NCBI GenBank assembly: GCA_026874595.1
Contig: CM049307.1
Span: forward strand, 33,214,862-33,278,861
Direction of reading: 5' to 3'
From: Sipunculus nudus
Taxonomy: Eukaryota; Annelida; Sipuncula; Golfingiida; Sipunculidae
DNA: 64,000 nucleotides
The notes under the pieces: generated by a model
The model's input: only the letters and a program-made list of their open reading frames with translations
The model's database searches: none
What the model was told of the DNA's origin: nothing
Translations under genes and position numbers: made by a program
Part shown: positions 1 to 12,477 of the stretch, in pieces
Layout of the letters: each line of letters starts with the position of its first letter
Position numbering within the stretch: the first letter of the stretch is position 1

Positions 1-589
1 GCAGGGTCTGAATGGGCGTGCTGCTTTTGAGCGTGGTTCTAATGCGCGCGGTCTGGATGGGTGCGTGCCCTAATTAGGTCTTGATGGGCGTGGGCCGTCT
101 GGCCGTGTTGCACTATGTGAATGGAGAGGAACGCTGGTATCTTTGATATTCCTTCACTTATATCAATAAACAATTCTTAAAATAACTAAGGAGTATGACT
201 GGCCATGTACGACCATGTAAACAGAGATTAGCGTCAGTATTTTTTTTACGAACCGTCAGTGATATCGTTTAACAATCATGGAAAACAACAAAGCTGTACC
301 GGTCACCATGCCTGTTCATGTGAATATAGAAAAGCGTCGGTATTTTTAAAAAACTTTTACTCATATCTTTAACAAATCGTGAAAATAACAAAGCAGCAGT
401 TTTTAAGGTGCTACGCACTTAACACTGGATACGATCGGCCATTGACTTACGGCCAACCGCTTGGCATGACATGCATGACGGGTGACCTACTTTCCATCAA
501 AAGGAATGCCCGGGAAGATTTCCCTTCTCCGAACCCCATCCCAAAGTCAGCCTCAGTAAGCAAGAACAAGATGAATCAGATATATTCAT
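1..589. other. Non-coding; local short repeats
   Basis: No gene recognised. Positions 1-120 are G-rich with imperfect repeats of a GATGGGCGTG-like word. Between about 225 and 400 there is an imperfect tandem pair of roughly 100 bp: a GTCAGTATTTTT-like start, then an ATCGTTTAACAATC- or ATCTTTAACAAATC-like word, then a run resembling AAAACAACAAAGC. The 74-codon open frame at 379 has no recognisable content and leads into repeat sequence. Confidence 0.5.
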
Positions 590-1126
590 ACTTTAATATT
601 TGATATAACTATTCATCCATAGGTACCTATGTACATGCCAGAAATTATGTCAATATTGTGTAATATGTAGACATAGTGGGCATCACAATAATGTACCTTG
701 TAAAGACTAAAGAGATATTGTGTCATACAGTCACAAATTCATAAATCACTTCATCAGCATAGTTAATCATAATATCATATCTGTCAAATTGAAAGCTTGC
801 AGACTACCATACACTTTAGATCCTTCAACAAATAGCCTTATCATCATTCTACTGCTGTCATTGCATTCATATTTGCTTAAATATATCACAATTTTCAACC
901 CCTCCTAAATAAATAAAAAAGAACCACTATATTTTTCTCTATTAATCCATCAGTCATGTAATTTCATTTATCATTTACTCACATATTACATTACATTCCT
1001 TTATAATAGCCCAACATGTCCATGATATTCATAAGCTTTATCGACTCAATATAGTGTCACAGTGGAGAAACATTTATAGTCCAATCACGATCAGCTGAGC
1101 GCCGTGACCCATGGGTCCCTTGTTTT
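590..1126 (+). repeat. Degenerate 3' part of the hairpin/(TCCG)n family (copy H)
   Basis: Two stretches match better copies further right. Positions 617-660 contain the shared internal run TACATGCCAGAAATTATGTC. The block ends at 1126 with the family's 3' terminus, CAGCTGAGC followed by GTGACCCATGGGTCCCTTGTTTT. Compare 14356-14391, 28806-28841 and 34325-34359. The 5' hairpin is not visible, so this copy is truncated or decayed. It has no coding capacity. Confidence 0.6.
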
Positions 1127-3079
1127 AATTAATAGTATCTGTACAATGAATATATTTTGGTGATCCATGTATTCCAACACAGTCTATGGACATCAAAAGG
1201 AAACACTTTGATATCGGGGTTTCTACTTAATTAAGAGATCAATGGGAGGGTAATTAGGAGTAACCATGACCTTTTGATTGTTGAAACAACACCGGGGTAA
1301 CTGATTTATCAATTGTAACCGATAGCCATGTTCACTGAAGGGGAACAATTATTTACTAATCCTTTTCCGATGCATATTTCTTATTTCATGAGAGCAATTT
1401 TAAGATTGAGAGAGATCGAAATCAATGTAACATTATATGAGAGAGAGAAAGACAGATAGTGATATCAATATAATTTTATAAGAGAGAGAGAGATCAATAT
1501 GATTTTATGAGAGAGAGAATTCAATGAAAATCAAAGATTGCGATAAAAATAATAAATAGTTTTAATTGTTAGAGAGGTAACCAGAAGTATTTTAAAGAAA
1601 GAAGTATATAATTCTTCATTTTATACAAGAGAGATTATGTTGTGTACATGTTGCCCACATGGTGTAAGAAAAAAAATAACCTGATCAGAACAAAACCCAG
1701 CAAGTCTATCAGATTATTTCAGCTTAAATGTGCTAATCTGATGAGGCTTTTAAAGCTGATATAAATTAACATAATCTTCACTTCCAGGGGGCCAGAAAGC
1801 AGAGTATAATGTCATATAGCGTTTGACATTTAGTTGAAGCTGGATCAGGTGATATATTAATATGGCTGAGATAATTGCTTTATGCAGGAAAAAAGGTGCT
1901 ATTGATTGTGTGATATTGCTCAGTATTCTTCACGGCCTGTGGCCTAGCCAGGCACCTCAATGTGGTCACAGACTTTAATGTATCAGTCAGACCTTACCAC
2001 ATTATTTGGCCCCATTTTGAAAATTGCACCCCCAGAAGCATGGTAAAGATCTGGCCTGCATGGTGTCATTCCCAAGTGTTAAATAACAAAAGCTCAGCTT
2101 ACATCATCTCACCTGGGGTATCATGTTATCAGATAAAACAGACCACACATTTCATCAGAAGAACCAAACTCTTGAGTGTGATGGTGATCAAGAAGAAGAA
2201 GAAGATCAGATAAAACTGATTCATCTATTCTCTCATTTCAGATGAAACTCTGAACTCACGTTCTCTATTATTTTCTCTGAAATAGGTCCAGTATCTTCCT
2301 GAAAATTTAAGGATAGGTGGGTTAAGACCCATGGGGCCTAAAGTATCAGACTTATATTCGATAGAAAAAAATTAAACCTTGACGGTGGGAACCATCTGGA
2401 TTAGATTGACCACCTCCTGTCTAACATTCATGTTTTGAAAGGTTCAGTTATTGCTGCGTTTTGAAAAGTGACAGTAAATTCCAGATTATCCATTTCTCAA
2501 GGATAGTTTGTCAACCATGTAGACAAATGAAGAGCATTAACCATCAGTTAGACAGAAGATTACCTTCGTATGCCAACTAGTGCTATTTTTTAATTTCTGT
2601 GGATATTTAGAAGATGAGTGAATTACTTAATGGTAGTGCTGTCTCTTGAATGACAATAAATTATGTGACATACCTGAATAACACTTGTACCTGGCCAGCA
2701 TTTCACAGCATCTGTTAGCATCATTAGTGATACAGGGGGATGACCCTTGTTACTGCTGAGAGCATATGTCAACAGTACCTGAGTTTTCGTTTTTCAGTCA
2801 TGGAGTCATGTCTAAAAGCATTATGAAGTAACAAGAATTAAATGGTCTCAACTAGTTCCCCTGAAACTTTTGTCCTGTATGTTAGCGGTATTTCCAAAGG
2901 CTGGTCATTTATCAGTAGGGTGACCCAGGTCCCTAGTTTTCTGGACCTTCCACTCCTTAATTTTCCATTGCTCTAAAAACAAGTTTATGAATATATAAGG
3001 AGTTTTACCATATTTTGACCTTGATGAACAAAAAAGCAGGCATAAGTTTTGTATATTCCTCAGGAAATTATACATACTA
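1127..3079. other. No gene seen; GA-rich patch
   Basis: AT-rich non-coding sequence. Positions 1410-1520 form a low-complexity GAGAGA-rich patch with repeated GATCAATATNATTTTAT words. A short (AAG)n tract lies near 2190-2206. The open frame at 1962-2213 ends in that tract and resembles no family I know. Confidence 0.5.
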
Positions 3080-3612
3080 TAGTCTGTTCCACAAAGGTGT
3101 GCCCATTGAAATCTGGCAATTATTCTCTTAGACTCAAATATTATCACACAGTCTGACCTTAAAGCTGATGAGGGACCAAAGGCCTACCGGTAATATGAGA
3201 TGTATATCCTCATAACAAAGACCAACATTAATATTTTGCAACCCTCTGGTTCTTCTGATTCTTGAGGCCAAGTGACATGGCGTCTGCCATAGGTTGCAGA
3301 CAACTGTATTTTTTAGAATATTTATGACCAGTTATTAGCCAATCAGAAGCTTTCAAGTGCAGTTGTTTGAGCATGTGAATGGTGACCTTGACCTTCATGA
3401 ATGGGGTTGAGGTGTTGTAAAAAATAGACTGTTTTCTCATATATTGATTTAATTGCATTGCTTTAATATTTTGCTAGTTATGATTTTAATTTAATTAAAG
3501 TAAATTAGGCCAACACCCCATTCCTTCATTGCAACATGTCATCTGAAATTAATCTGCCAGTTTATGAAAATATTGCCAAATTTCAATGGGCACCCTTTTG
3601 TGGAACAGACTA
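3080..3612. mobile_element. TA-flanked MITE with about 43-bp terminal inverted repeats
   Basis: The left end TAGTCTGTTCCACAAAGGTG (from 3080) continues through a GCCCATTGAAATCTGGCAAT-like stretch. The right end is its reverse complement with few mismatches and finishes TTTGTGGAACAGACTA at 3612. TA dinucleotides flank both ends (3078-3079 and 3613-3614), as expected for a Tc1/mariner-type target. The 533-bp interior has no transposase-like frame, so this is read as a non-autonomous element. Superfamily is inferred only from the TA duplication. Confidence 0.7.
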
Positions 3613-6600
3613 TAGGTTTTATAAATTTATGAAAAGAGGGACAAGGGTATAGAATATTGTTGACACTGGATTAATGGGGTAATACCAGTAATGTTAGGAA
3701 GTATATAGAAAGGATTATACTTGCAATCAAACTAACAGGACTAGGAGTCTATACATATTGACACAGTAGTTATTTATGATGGTACTGGTATATCAATAAG
3801 ACATGACATCAGTTAAATTTTTAATTAGTGATTATTCATTTGATCAGGCAGTAAACTCTATAAAGCACTTATAGAAATATTTATGAGATCATACAACCTG
3901 ACCACTTGGGTATAATGGGATTTAAGGGACAAGTTCTTGTTGAAGGGACTCTCTCATATGGGCTGCAGTCCTTCCAGGGCAAGGGTCATTACAGGTGAAA
4001 GTTCTTGAAAGCTCCAGCTCTGGGTTTGATTAAACAAGTACAACTGGCCTTTTTAATATGCAAATAGAGCCTGGAACAGTAAGAGCAGTTTGTTTAGAGA
4101 GCCGGAGCCCTGCCAGTCCTTGCTTTCAGCACCTCAGCAACTGTGGCTGGACTCCAGTGTTTAAATGTCTTGCCTACCCACTTGTGATTAGGAGTCTCTC
4201 TGCGTCTGGTCTTTTCATCTATCATCTACCTGGCTATAAGTACTGATTAAACAACTAGAGTTGCCATGTCAACCACTCTCTGGTTGTGTGTACCCAGAGA
4301 ACTTGACATACTTAAATATTAGCTCACCAAAGAAGAAACAGCCCAGCCCTAAAAAGAGGTTGCATAATGTATGACTATTTTGAAGTCTCTCACATCAATA
4401 TTCTCTCATTTTGCTGGGACATTTGTACAAAAGACTCCTGTTGTCCCCATTGTAGTTATTAGAAATTAAATTACTTGGGATGAGTATGATTTTAATGGAT
4501 TAATGATTTTCAGCTGTGTAAAGTAGTTACAAGACTTCCAGATTGTTTTGGTTATGTTTGCCAAACCACCAATGTGAGTGAATTTTACTACTTGTTGATT
4601 AAATTTTTTCATGCTTGGTGTTTTTCCTCTGTGTTTATTCTTTACACTCAGAATCATGTGGGCATGAATTCTAAGCCTTACTGCTCATAGACTCACTGAA
4701 GCTTACTTTAAATTTACTCCTAGAAGTTTCTCTCACTCATATGGCCAGAAATTCTGAGGTCAAACAAATTGTATATTTATTTTTCATTTCTTACATTGTC
4801 CATAAACTCACAGCAAACCCTTTTTGTAGTAACTGTTTAAAATTTAGTAAAGATAAAATTTAAAAAAGGTGAGATGTTCACCGTAATATTAATATGAAGA
4901 ATTTCTCAAAATTAAATTTTAACAGGAAAAGTTTGTTACAAGGGCCTGCTTTCCTGCCTGTGACACCTTGTGCTATAAAATTTGCAATAGTGGAAATATG
5001 TATTTTGGAACTAGGTCTTTGAAATACAAAACGTGTCCCTGAAGGTCTTTGAAAAGTGCTTCTGTTTGTGAATATGTCTCAAAACCCTGTATGAATCTCT
5101 TCACTTCTTGCATTAAAAATGTCTGTCAGAGTTAGTATGACTAGTTATCTCTGTTTTTCAAGATGTGCTGAGTTTCAAATGTCAGTGAAGAAATGACTTG
5201 CAAGTGAGAAACCACCAATGATTATGTTCTCATGCATGATGCAAGTAAAGTATTATGTCTGTCAGTGGTGACAGGAAACAGTATATCTTCTGAGCTTGAA
5301 GTTCTCCTGTAACTCAGTTGTTATATCGTTTTTCAATATTGTGTTATATCATAGTTCTGCTCACCATTAAATTTTTATTAGCAGATTGTGTTCATTTATA
5401 AGGGGAAATGCAGTTAATCCTTCAGTGCCCATAAAAACTTTCATTTAAGTTTTTGAATAAGATTAATTGAATGTTAGTCCATGCAATAGTTTTTTTTTGT
5501 ATTCATAAAATATGGTACCAGTTCAGTATTGCAGGTGTGACCAAGAGCTAGTGCAGCATGATGGTGGAGGTAATAGATTGAGTACAGTGGAGCTCGTAGA
5601 CTCAGGCTTTGTTCTGTCTGACTGCAGGAAAATGATTTATAATTCTAGCAGAAAATCATTCAGGCTTACCCTTTATGTTGCAAAGCTTCTGAAGGATTTA
5701 CTGAGCTGGATTTCAGGAAAGTGCTTCCATGGTCCAGTGTTCCAGGCTAAGTGACAATCACTTTTTTGCTTCAGCTGATTGCTGCCAACTAGTCATGATG
5801 AAATGCATGATGTTAATAAATAGACAGCTACAATTATCCCCCTATAATTGGCATCACTGAATCATAAACTGCCTAACCCACAAACACAGAACAGTTGACA
5901 ACATTGATTTGCAGCACTTTGAATTTCTGTCATGTTCATGTTTCTAGAAAATTATGGAGACAGAGCAGAAGATATTTTCATGATCAAAGTGCTAGGATAG
6001 AAATTAAGAACCTTCAGATAATACAGAAGTTTTTTTTCATGGCCATTTCTTGAATTTTAGCACATACAGTGATAAGTCTCAGTCTGGTGGCACTGAAATG
6101 TTTTATAGTAATGGAATATAAAATATCATTCACTTTATCAGGTCTGTAAGGTTTTTTGATGGATAATGACTCGCATCCCACAACAATATCTGTATAGATT
6201 ACATCTGTAATGCAGATTTGACCTCATAGATGACAGGTGAATGAATCTCCATTTACGGGACAAGCATATAGTGGTTTGTGCTGTTGCTCAAGTTGCAGAC
6301 AAATACTTTCACAGGGATGTCTGACTTCACTCGCAAGGTGACAACTTTGAAGCAGGTGATAAAAACTAAATTTTGCATTTCATGTATTCTTTTTACCTGT
6401 TTCGACTCATGTATCAAAGCAGCATTGATTTGTATATTGTGGCCATCCAAATTTGTTAAGGAGAAAAAATAAGTCTGCATAATATTATTGATAACCTAAA
6501 TGTAAGCAGATTATCTTTTGTACAATATGTTGACTTTTGTTTCATGCCAGTTACTTTTACTAAGGTTTAAAATGTTAAAAGGGTTTGATTATTGATCTTT

Positions 6601-9521
6601 CATTGAAGACAGTGTGTCTGAAATGTTTTTGATCACATGTACATCCATGCATTCCACTTCCATTGCCAACAGCCATCAAAACCAAAAAAACAGAAACAAA
6701 ATCATTTCCCAACAGGTTATATAGCATATCATGAACCAAATGCTTTAAATCCTATCACATATGCATAGTATCTTTGGAAAAACAGCATTTAGGTCTATTA
6801 CAATTCTGCGTATATTTGAGGTTTTTTATTTTTAATAAATTAAGTCTATTGTGTATTCTGCTTTTAGGATGTCACTCCCCTACTGTTTTTGAAATGTACC
6901 ATGTGGGGTTGAAGCACTTTAGCATTATTTGGTAAAGCAAAGTGATCTGATAGGGAACCTACTAGTCAAGTTTCTCTTGACCCCACTCCATTGCCAAAAT
7001 ATTTATGCAAGTAAAGGGATAATATAATATCCTAGAGGCATAAAGAATTAAAAATCAGGTGTGCAATTTGAGCCTACTTGAAAACCTGCTTCTGGATCTC
7101 AATCTAACCATCATGTGTTCCACACAGAATAGGTCTATATCTGTGACCAGTCTGCCAATAACATGGCTGGATCATGGATGACAGTTATGTCAGCTTAAGA
7201 ACAAAGATTGCTCATAATACTAATGGATGTTAGTATCCCTCTCCCAGGATATATTGCTCATTCTCAAAACTGAAAGAAAACCCTTAAAATTAATTATTTG
7301 GATCCAAAATTTATTTGATTGTTCTGCGGGTGTAACCCTAATCTTCCAAAAATCTGTTCATAACCTATTCCTTGAATTAGTTGCTAATAGACAAACTAAC
7401 AAACAAAGTAGCCAGCCAAAAAACCAACTAAGGAAAAAGAATTACCTTTGCCTCTGGTGGATATATAATAAAACAGAGTATGTAAAATTTAGCAGTTGGT
7501 GGAATATATTATAAAGAGAAAGAGGTAAATAAATTAAAATACCAAATTTTAGTAAAATAGAAAAACATAGAAGTTAAATAGATAAGTTTACAGTAACTCT
7601 GAATTTCTTAATTTTTTTCTGATTTTATGTTTCTTGTTAGTGGGAGGGTCAGCATACCATGCCAGAGTTGTTTTTGTTAGTCTCATTCAAAACAATCAGA
7701 CAGAAACAAAGACAATCTCATTTCCTTTCTGTCATAATAATGAAAGCAAAATTCTTCACTGTCAGGGACCTTTTGAAAAATGCAGCACTATCTTTAACTA
7801 CAGAGGGAACCTAAAATCTGGCTTAAGAAATAATTCTTCTTTACTCTGACGATGTAAAACTTAACTGTCCAATAAACTGAAATCTTAAAGTACATTACTT
7901 GTGTATCTCTGAGATTTACGCTCTTTTTATTATATCTTTCCTGTCATTAAATGATTCTGGAACTCTGAATTGATTATTTCAGTTTTTCCTAATGCTAGTG
8001 GCAGAAATAATGTTCATGGCAAACATCTTGAATTCTTTTCTCCATATCAGAATAGGGAAAGTGATCTTTTGCAGTTCTAATGGCAAATTACCATGTATAC
8101 TTAAAAAAGTGAATAATTATGTGAGGACTGGATCTCCACTGTGATGATAATGCTGCTGTCACATTATGCACATGATTTATGTGTAGTTTGGGTCTGGTGC
8201 TCCATTGGTATTCCAGACTAATGTTCAATGAAGTAAAATAAGAAATCTAATGTTTTGTCTCTGGCATTGTTAATTGATTCATGATAGAGCTGCTTATAAA
8301 TGCTCTAGTCAAGTGTCCATTACATGATTTCATGATTGCTTAGGTCAGGGGCAGTCAAACACTGGCTTGAGATTAAATAATAACAGATGAAGATAAATGT
8401 CCCACAACTTTTATTCCGATGTGGCTGATATACAACAATGCTGAACCCACAATTGTAAAAAAGACTGCACCAAACCATGATTCTAATATTATTAGGGAAA
8501 ATTGAAGTCATTTTGTGATCACCAGACAATAATGATAAAACAAGAAGATGAAAAATAACATATGGGTAATATGGCTGCTTGATTCATGAGACAACTAGTG
8601 GAGTTCTAAGCTGGTCGGTGCCTTCATGAGTGTTGCTTTAGGCAACTTTCATATATTTCTAAATTGGTAGTTCTACATATATACAGTGAGCTGTTTTCAA
8701 AGTGAAGGATTTACTTATATATAAGTTGAAAATGGAATTAAGTATCTGAGATTTTGCCTAAGTGAAGCTGATTTTATTTTGCATAAGGTGTGGGGCCTCT
8801 GATTGGCTGGGACCTGGTGACTTGTAGTGTGGCCATTATTTAATTGGCTGTGTGTAGCAGTAACAATGTCAGGGTCTAAACGACTCTTGGCAGTGTCCAC
8901 ACATATCTATTCAGATCAATTCTTCTGTGATGGAAGCGTGGAATGGCAGTCTGTACTCACTCTTCCTCATTATGATAAATACAACACATTAGATATGCAT
9001 GTGGGAGCAGGCCAGAACTGTATGTAGTACAGAGCTGATGGGCTGGGTGTAGTGAATGTAGTTGGGAATGGGGGAGGACAACACTGCTACCACAACATTA
9101 CGGTCTACCTAACCAGTATCAGTCTAGATCAGGGTCTGCTGGCATTATATTTCCATATGCTCTGTCAGCAGTGTTTGCAGCAGAGATAGATTTGCTGGTG
9201 CACCCACACGGTATTGATGGAGGAATATGTTTAGTTCAGGCAGGGTTCCAATACACTAGCAGCGTTGGTCTCAGGTTTGGAAGACTAAGGGCATACCACA
9301 CATCATTTGTGCTTGCTGTGTTTTGCCTCACTTGTTCACTGTAGCGGATCGGTTGTGGTACCTTCTGTGGAGTGTTGGCTGTGAGAGTTGTGTTCTGCTT
9401 TCACTGTGGATGCAAACTTGGTGATTACTACTGATAAAGCAAACTTGATTTGTGGATACCCGTGTGTTGCGGTTTCTTACACCTGCTAGGCGTTGGTTAC
9501 TGTGGTCTTTAAGACAGAGCA
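3613..9521. other. No coding exon recognised; possible promoter at right end
   Basis: About 5.9 kb of AT-rich sequence with many short spurious frames on both strands and no protein I recognise. The last ~500 bp (9000-9521) are less AT-rich and precede the candidate first exon at 9522, so they may hold its promoter and 5' UTR. I see no convincing TATA box or CRE there. The open frame at 8827-9027 was considered and not supported. Confidence 0.5.
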
Positions 9522-9671
9522 ATGGGTAATAAGTTGAGGAAACTCCGGCCAGGTGCCAGGGATGATGAAGCTGAGAATGAGAAACCTAAAGAATGTGAGA
9601 ATAAGGAAAATACTACCCCACAGATAATAACAACAGAACCAGATTCTAAAGAACATACCACAACAGATGAG
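9522..9671 (+). CDS. Candidate alternative first coding exon (MGN form) of the PKA type I regulatory subunit gene
   Basis: Fifty codons from ATG to a GAG|GTTTGT donor, ending in phase 0. An in-frame TAA at 9510-9512 and a good start context (GCAATGG) support a true start. The peptide begins MGNKLRKLRPGARDDEAENE and continues as an acidic, Lys/Thr-rich, probably disordered stretch ending TTTDE. Gly2-Asn3 resembles the N-myristoylated start of the PKA catalytic subunit, and a basic cluster follows (K4, R6, K7, R9). However, Arg6 sits where the strict myristoylation pattern wants a small residue, so acylation is only a possibility. Phase 0 allows direct joining to the exon at 51744, giving ...TTTDE then EEAAKAKAK. 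Such a protein would have no dimerization/docking domain. Assignment to this gene is inferred from strand, phase and lack of another gene. The donor is only moderate. It could instead belong to an unrelated transcript. Confidence 0.5.
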
Positions 9672-9779
9672 GTTTGTACAAAACATATTGTTGCACTCTT
9701 ATTAGAGAAATATATATCATGTTATCTGTATCATGCTTGCAAAAATATTTGATATACATCATGATATTTCCAAGTTTAA

Positions 9780-10470
9780 ATGTATCCTCAGACAAAGTTG
9801 GGGGATACTATGTTTTCATGCGGGTCACGCTGCCGCCACATATAAATCTTGTTGGCGCGATAACTCAAAAAACGTTTCACAGATCTTTACCAAACTTGGT
9901 ATATGTATAGATATGGGTGAGAGGACAAAGCCTCTTTAAAATGAGGTCATAAACTTTACTAGGAGAGTGTCCTTGACCTTGAATAGGTCCAGTTTTGGGG
10001 AAAAATCACATAATTTCTCAAATATCTCAAGAAATCTTGCATGGATTGATCCCAAAATCAAGTTGATCGAAGATCATGGATAGGGTTGTCATGTTCCAGA
10101 AACTGGTGGCGCCACCTATTATTCTTTACTTGTTTTCGTGCCTTTTAATACCCCCAAAATTGCCACTTGACAATACTGTGAGCATTATAAGTCAAAATCT
10201 AATGGACAGATTTCTTTTATATTATGCATTTACATAGATATGGGTTATGGGATGATGTTTATTTAAATTGGGGTCATGACCTTTCCTATAAGACTGGCCT
10301 TGACCTTGAATATTTCCATATTTGGTGAAATTCACACAAAATCTTTAATATCTCAGTAAGGGATACATGGAATGATCCAAAAATCAAATTGACTAAAGAT
10401 CTTGGATAGGTGTGTCTTTTGCAGAAGACAGGTGGCACCACCTTGTGTCGTTTTCTTTTTAGAATGATGT
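9780..10470 (+). repeat. Tandem pair of 326-bp modules ending in a GGTGGCGCCACC palindrome
   Basis: Two diverged copies of one module lie head to tail. Each has an ATATGTATAGATATGGGT- or ATTTACATAGATATGGGT-like start, then a TTGACCTTGAAT word, then AATGATCCAAAAATCAA, and closes with GGTGGCGCCACC (10105-10116) or GGTGGCACCACC (10431-10442), 326 bp apart. The start has the 'accaaacttggtat' style seen in dispersed bivalve repeats. No hairpin/(TCCG)n start is visible. No coding capacity. Confidence 0.6.
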
Positions 10471-12170
10471 TAATGCAATAACTATTCACCTGCTTCTGTT
10501 AGGTCCTGTATTTTTATCCATTCATCCAGCATTGTTATTTGCCTCTTCAGCAGCTTGTGTTTATTGTGCTTGTAAGAAACCTAATATGGATTAATATTAT
10601 CATTAGAAATCATATAGATAATAGATCTCATTACCATACTGTTTATTGCTTCTGGAAGGATTAAATGGGTGTTATTATCAGGGAATAGACTGGTTATATA
10701 GATTTCCTGCAGTGTATGGAAAAAAATTGTGTTTATTAATGCTTCAGCATTAAGTACAATCAATAAAAAGACATAAAAATATGAGGCATTGATCATATGA
10801 ATATTTAGCCAGCTCCAGAGCAATGACATAAGAAACCATGTGGCCATGTGGCAAAAGTTTATTAAGCCAATTTGGTCATTCCCTTATTTAAACATTATTT
10901 ACCTCAGCAGTCCTGTGAGAAATGTAAATGATTAATGAAATAAATAAGACATGATGTGGGACTCATGTTTTACGTGCCATTTATCACATCATTGTTAATA
11001 TTTTCCTCTTGCCCACTATTTTGTATTTTTTACATCTGCCTCATTGATTCAGCTTGAATTAATCAGACGTAATACATTTCAGGGGTGTAAATATACACAA
11101 AAACGAGTGAACGACATGAACGGGTAAATTAAGCGGTGTTGTGGATATTATTTGCTGGTATCAGATATCAGCTAGCACCACTTAGACATGGAGCTGGTAC
11201 AGCAGGACTATTCATTCTGGTCTGGTGCTGGGGATTCACAAGTCTGCCTGTGTCTGAAGTATCTACTTGTGCTGTCCTGACTGTCATCAGTAGCAGGCTG
11301 GGGGTCGGTCTGATGTGTCCCAGCCTTTTAGCCTGCTGTGTTCTTGCACAGTTACTGCTTTTTCTGAATTGTTTATGCAGTTATTACAAGGCTCATATAT
11401 CTAGACATTATAAAACTGAACTATATTAGCAAATGTTTTTTCTTTCCTTCTGAAAAAAAAAATTGTTGTACATTAAGGTTCTTTCTAGAGGAATTAAGTG
11501 ATAGAACTGTGATATAATGAATATATATATCAGGAAAAAAATTGATCTATTGATATACATGCCTGGGCAATGTGTGGGTGGACAGGGCAAAGGCAAATGT
11601 GTGGCAGTGAATGGGTGGAAACAAGATTGGTCTCTTTAATTTTGCCTCCTGGTGATAAGTAGTTTCATTTTGGCAGTGATAAGTACGTCTGACCTGAGGC
11701 ACCTTAACAGTTGTACAGAAATGGATACCAGTTCTACCTTTTATATAAATACAAAATGTTTCCATGCATCAGTGCTTGTGGTAACATTACAGGTATTATT
11801 ACCTTGATAAAACATTGTTAGATTGGAAAAGAGGTTCAACTTGTGTTTTACCAGAAGTCCTTATTTCTATGTTGTGTTTGATACTTGTGAAAATTAAGGA
11901 AGGAAGGTACGGATAACAGAGGGAGTCCATTGAGTAACTGTGTATTGCACAGTGCATACCTGTGTTATAAGCAAAAGAGTATGATTTAATGGGCAGGCTT
12001 CATTCTTGATCAGCTCAAAGACTGAATAAACTCATGCTTCATCACTTACTTACCCATCTCCAGCAAATTTCAATTGAAATCATCAGTTAATAAGAAAGTA
12101 AAACAGGTTACTACAAGAACAGTCCTTGCTTAATGCATAACATACCCGTTAGGCCAAAAAAAATAAAGGT
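10471..12170. other. No gene seen
   Basis: AT-rich intronic or intergenic sequence. The 97-codon open frame at 11136-11429 is hydrophobic and Leu/Cys-rich. It has no family resemblance, no supporting splice context and no conserved motif. Confidence 0.5.
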
Positions 12171-12470
12171 ATGGTTCTCAGGCACCGCCTGCATCAATTT
12201 TAACCCCCCGCATCAAAAATTTTTATTTTGATTTTCAACAGAAACTTACCGATTTTGAGCTGCAGCCGCTCGGATATTTCTTTCAAGTAGATAAAATCAT
12301 ACAATTTCCTTTGTTATGTAGTGCTTTAGCTTGTTAGCAAAATAAATCTGTTATTATCATGGTTTTCCCTTTTCATTTGACATTTTTATCGAAACATACA
12401 AAAATAAAAATAAAAATAAAAAAAAACGCCCGCCCGCATTGATTTCTGAAAAAAAGTGCCTGAGAACCAT
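12171..12470. mobile_element. 300-bp MITE with ATGGTTCTCAGGCAC inverted ends
   Basis: The left end ATGGTTCTCAGGCAC (12171-12185) is perfectly inverted at 12456-12470 (GTGCCTGAGAACCAT). Including flanks, AAAGGWATGG matches outward on both sides with one mismatch. Inside, CCGCCTGCATCAATTTT on the left is echoed by CGCCCGCATTGATTTCT on the right, so the pairing extends further. There is no open frame of note and the target duplication is unclear. Its right end lies 7 bp from the start of the next element at 12478. Confidence 0.65.
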
Positions 12471-12477
12471 TCCTTTT

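Noticed and set aside
8827-9027. 66-codon frame upstream of the MGN exon as a possible coding exon
   Set aside because: No recognised content, ends in a stop and not a donor, and no conserved features. It may lie in the promoter or 5' UTR region.
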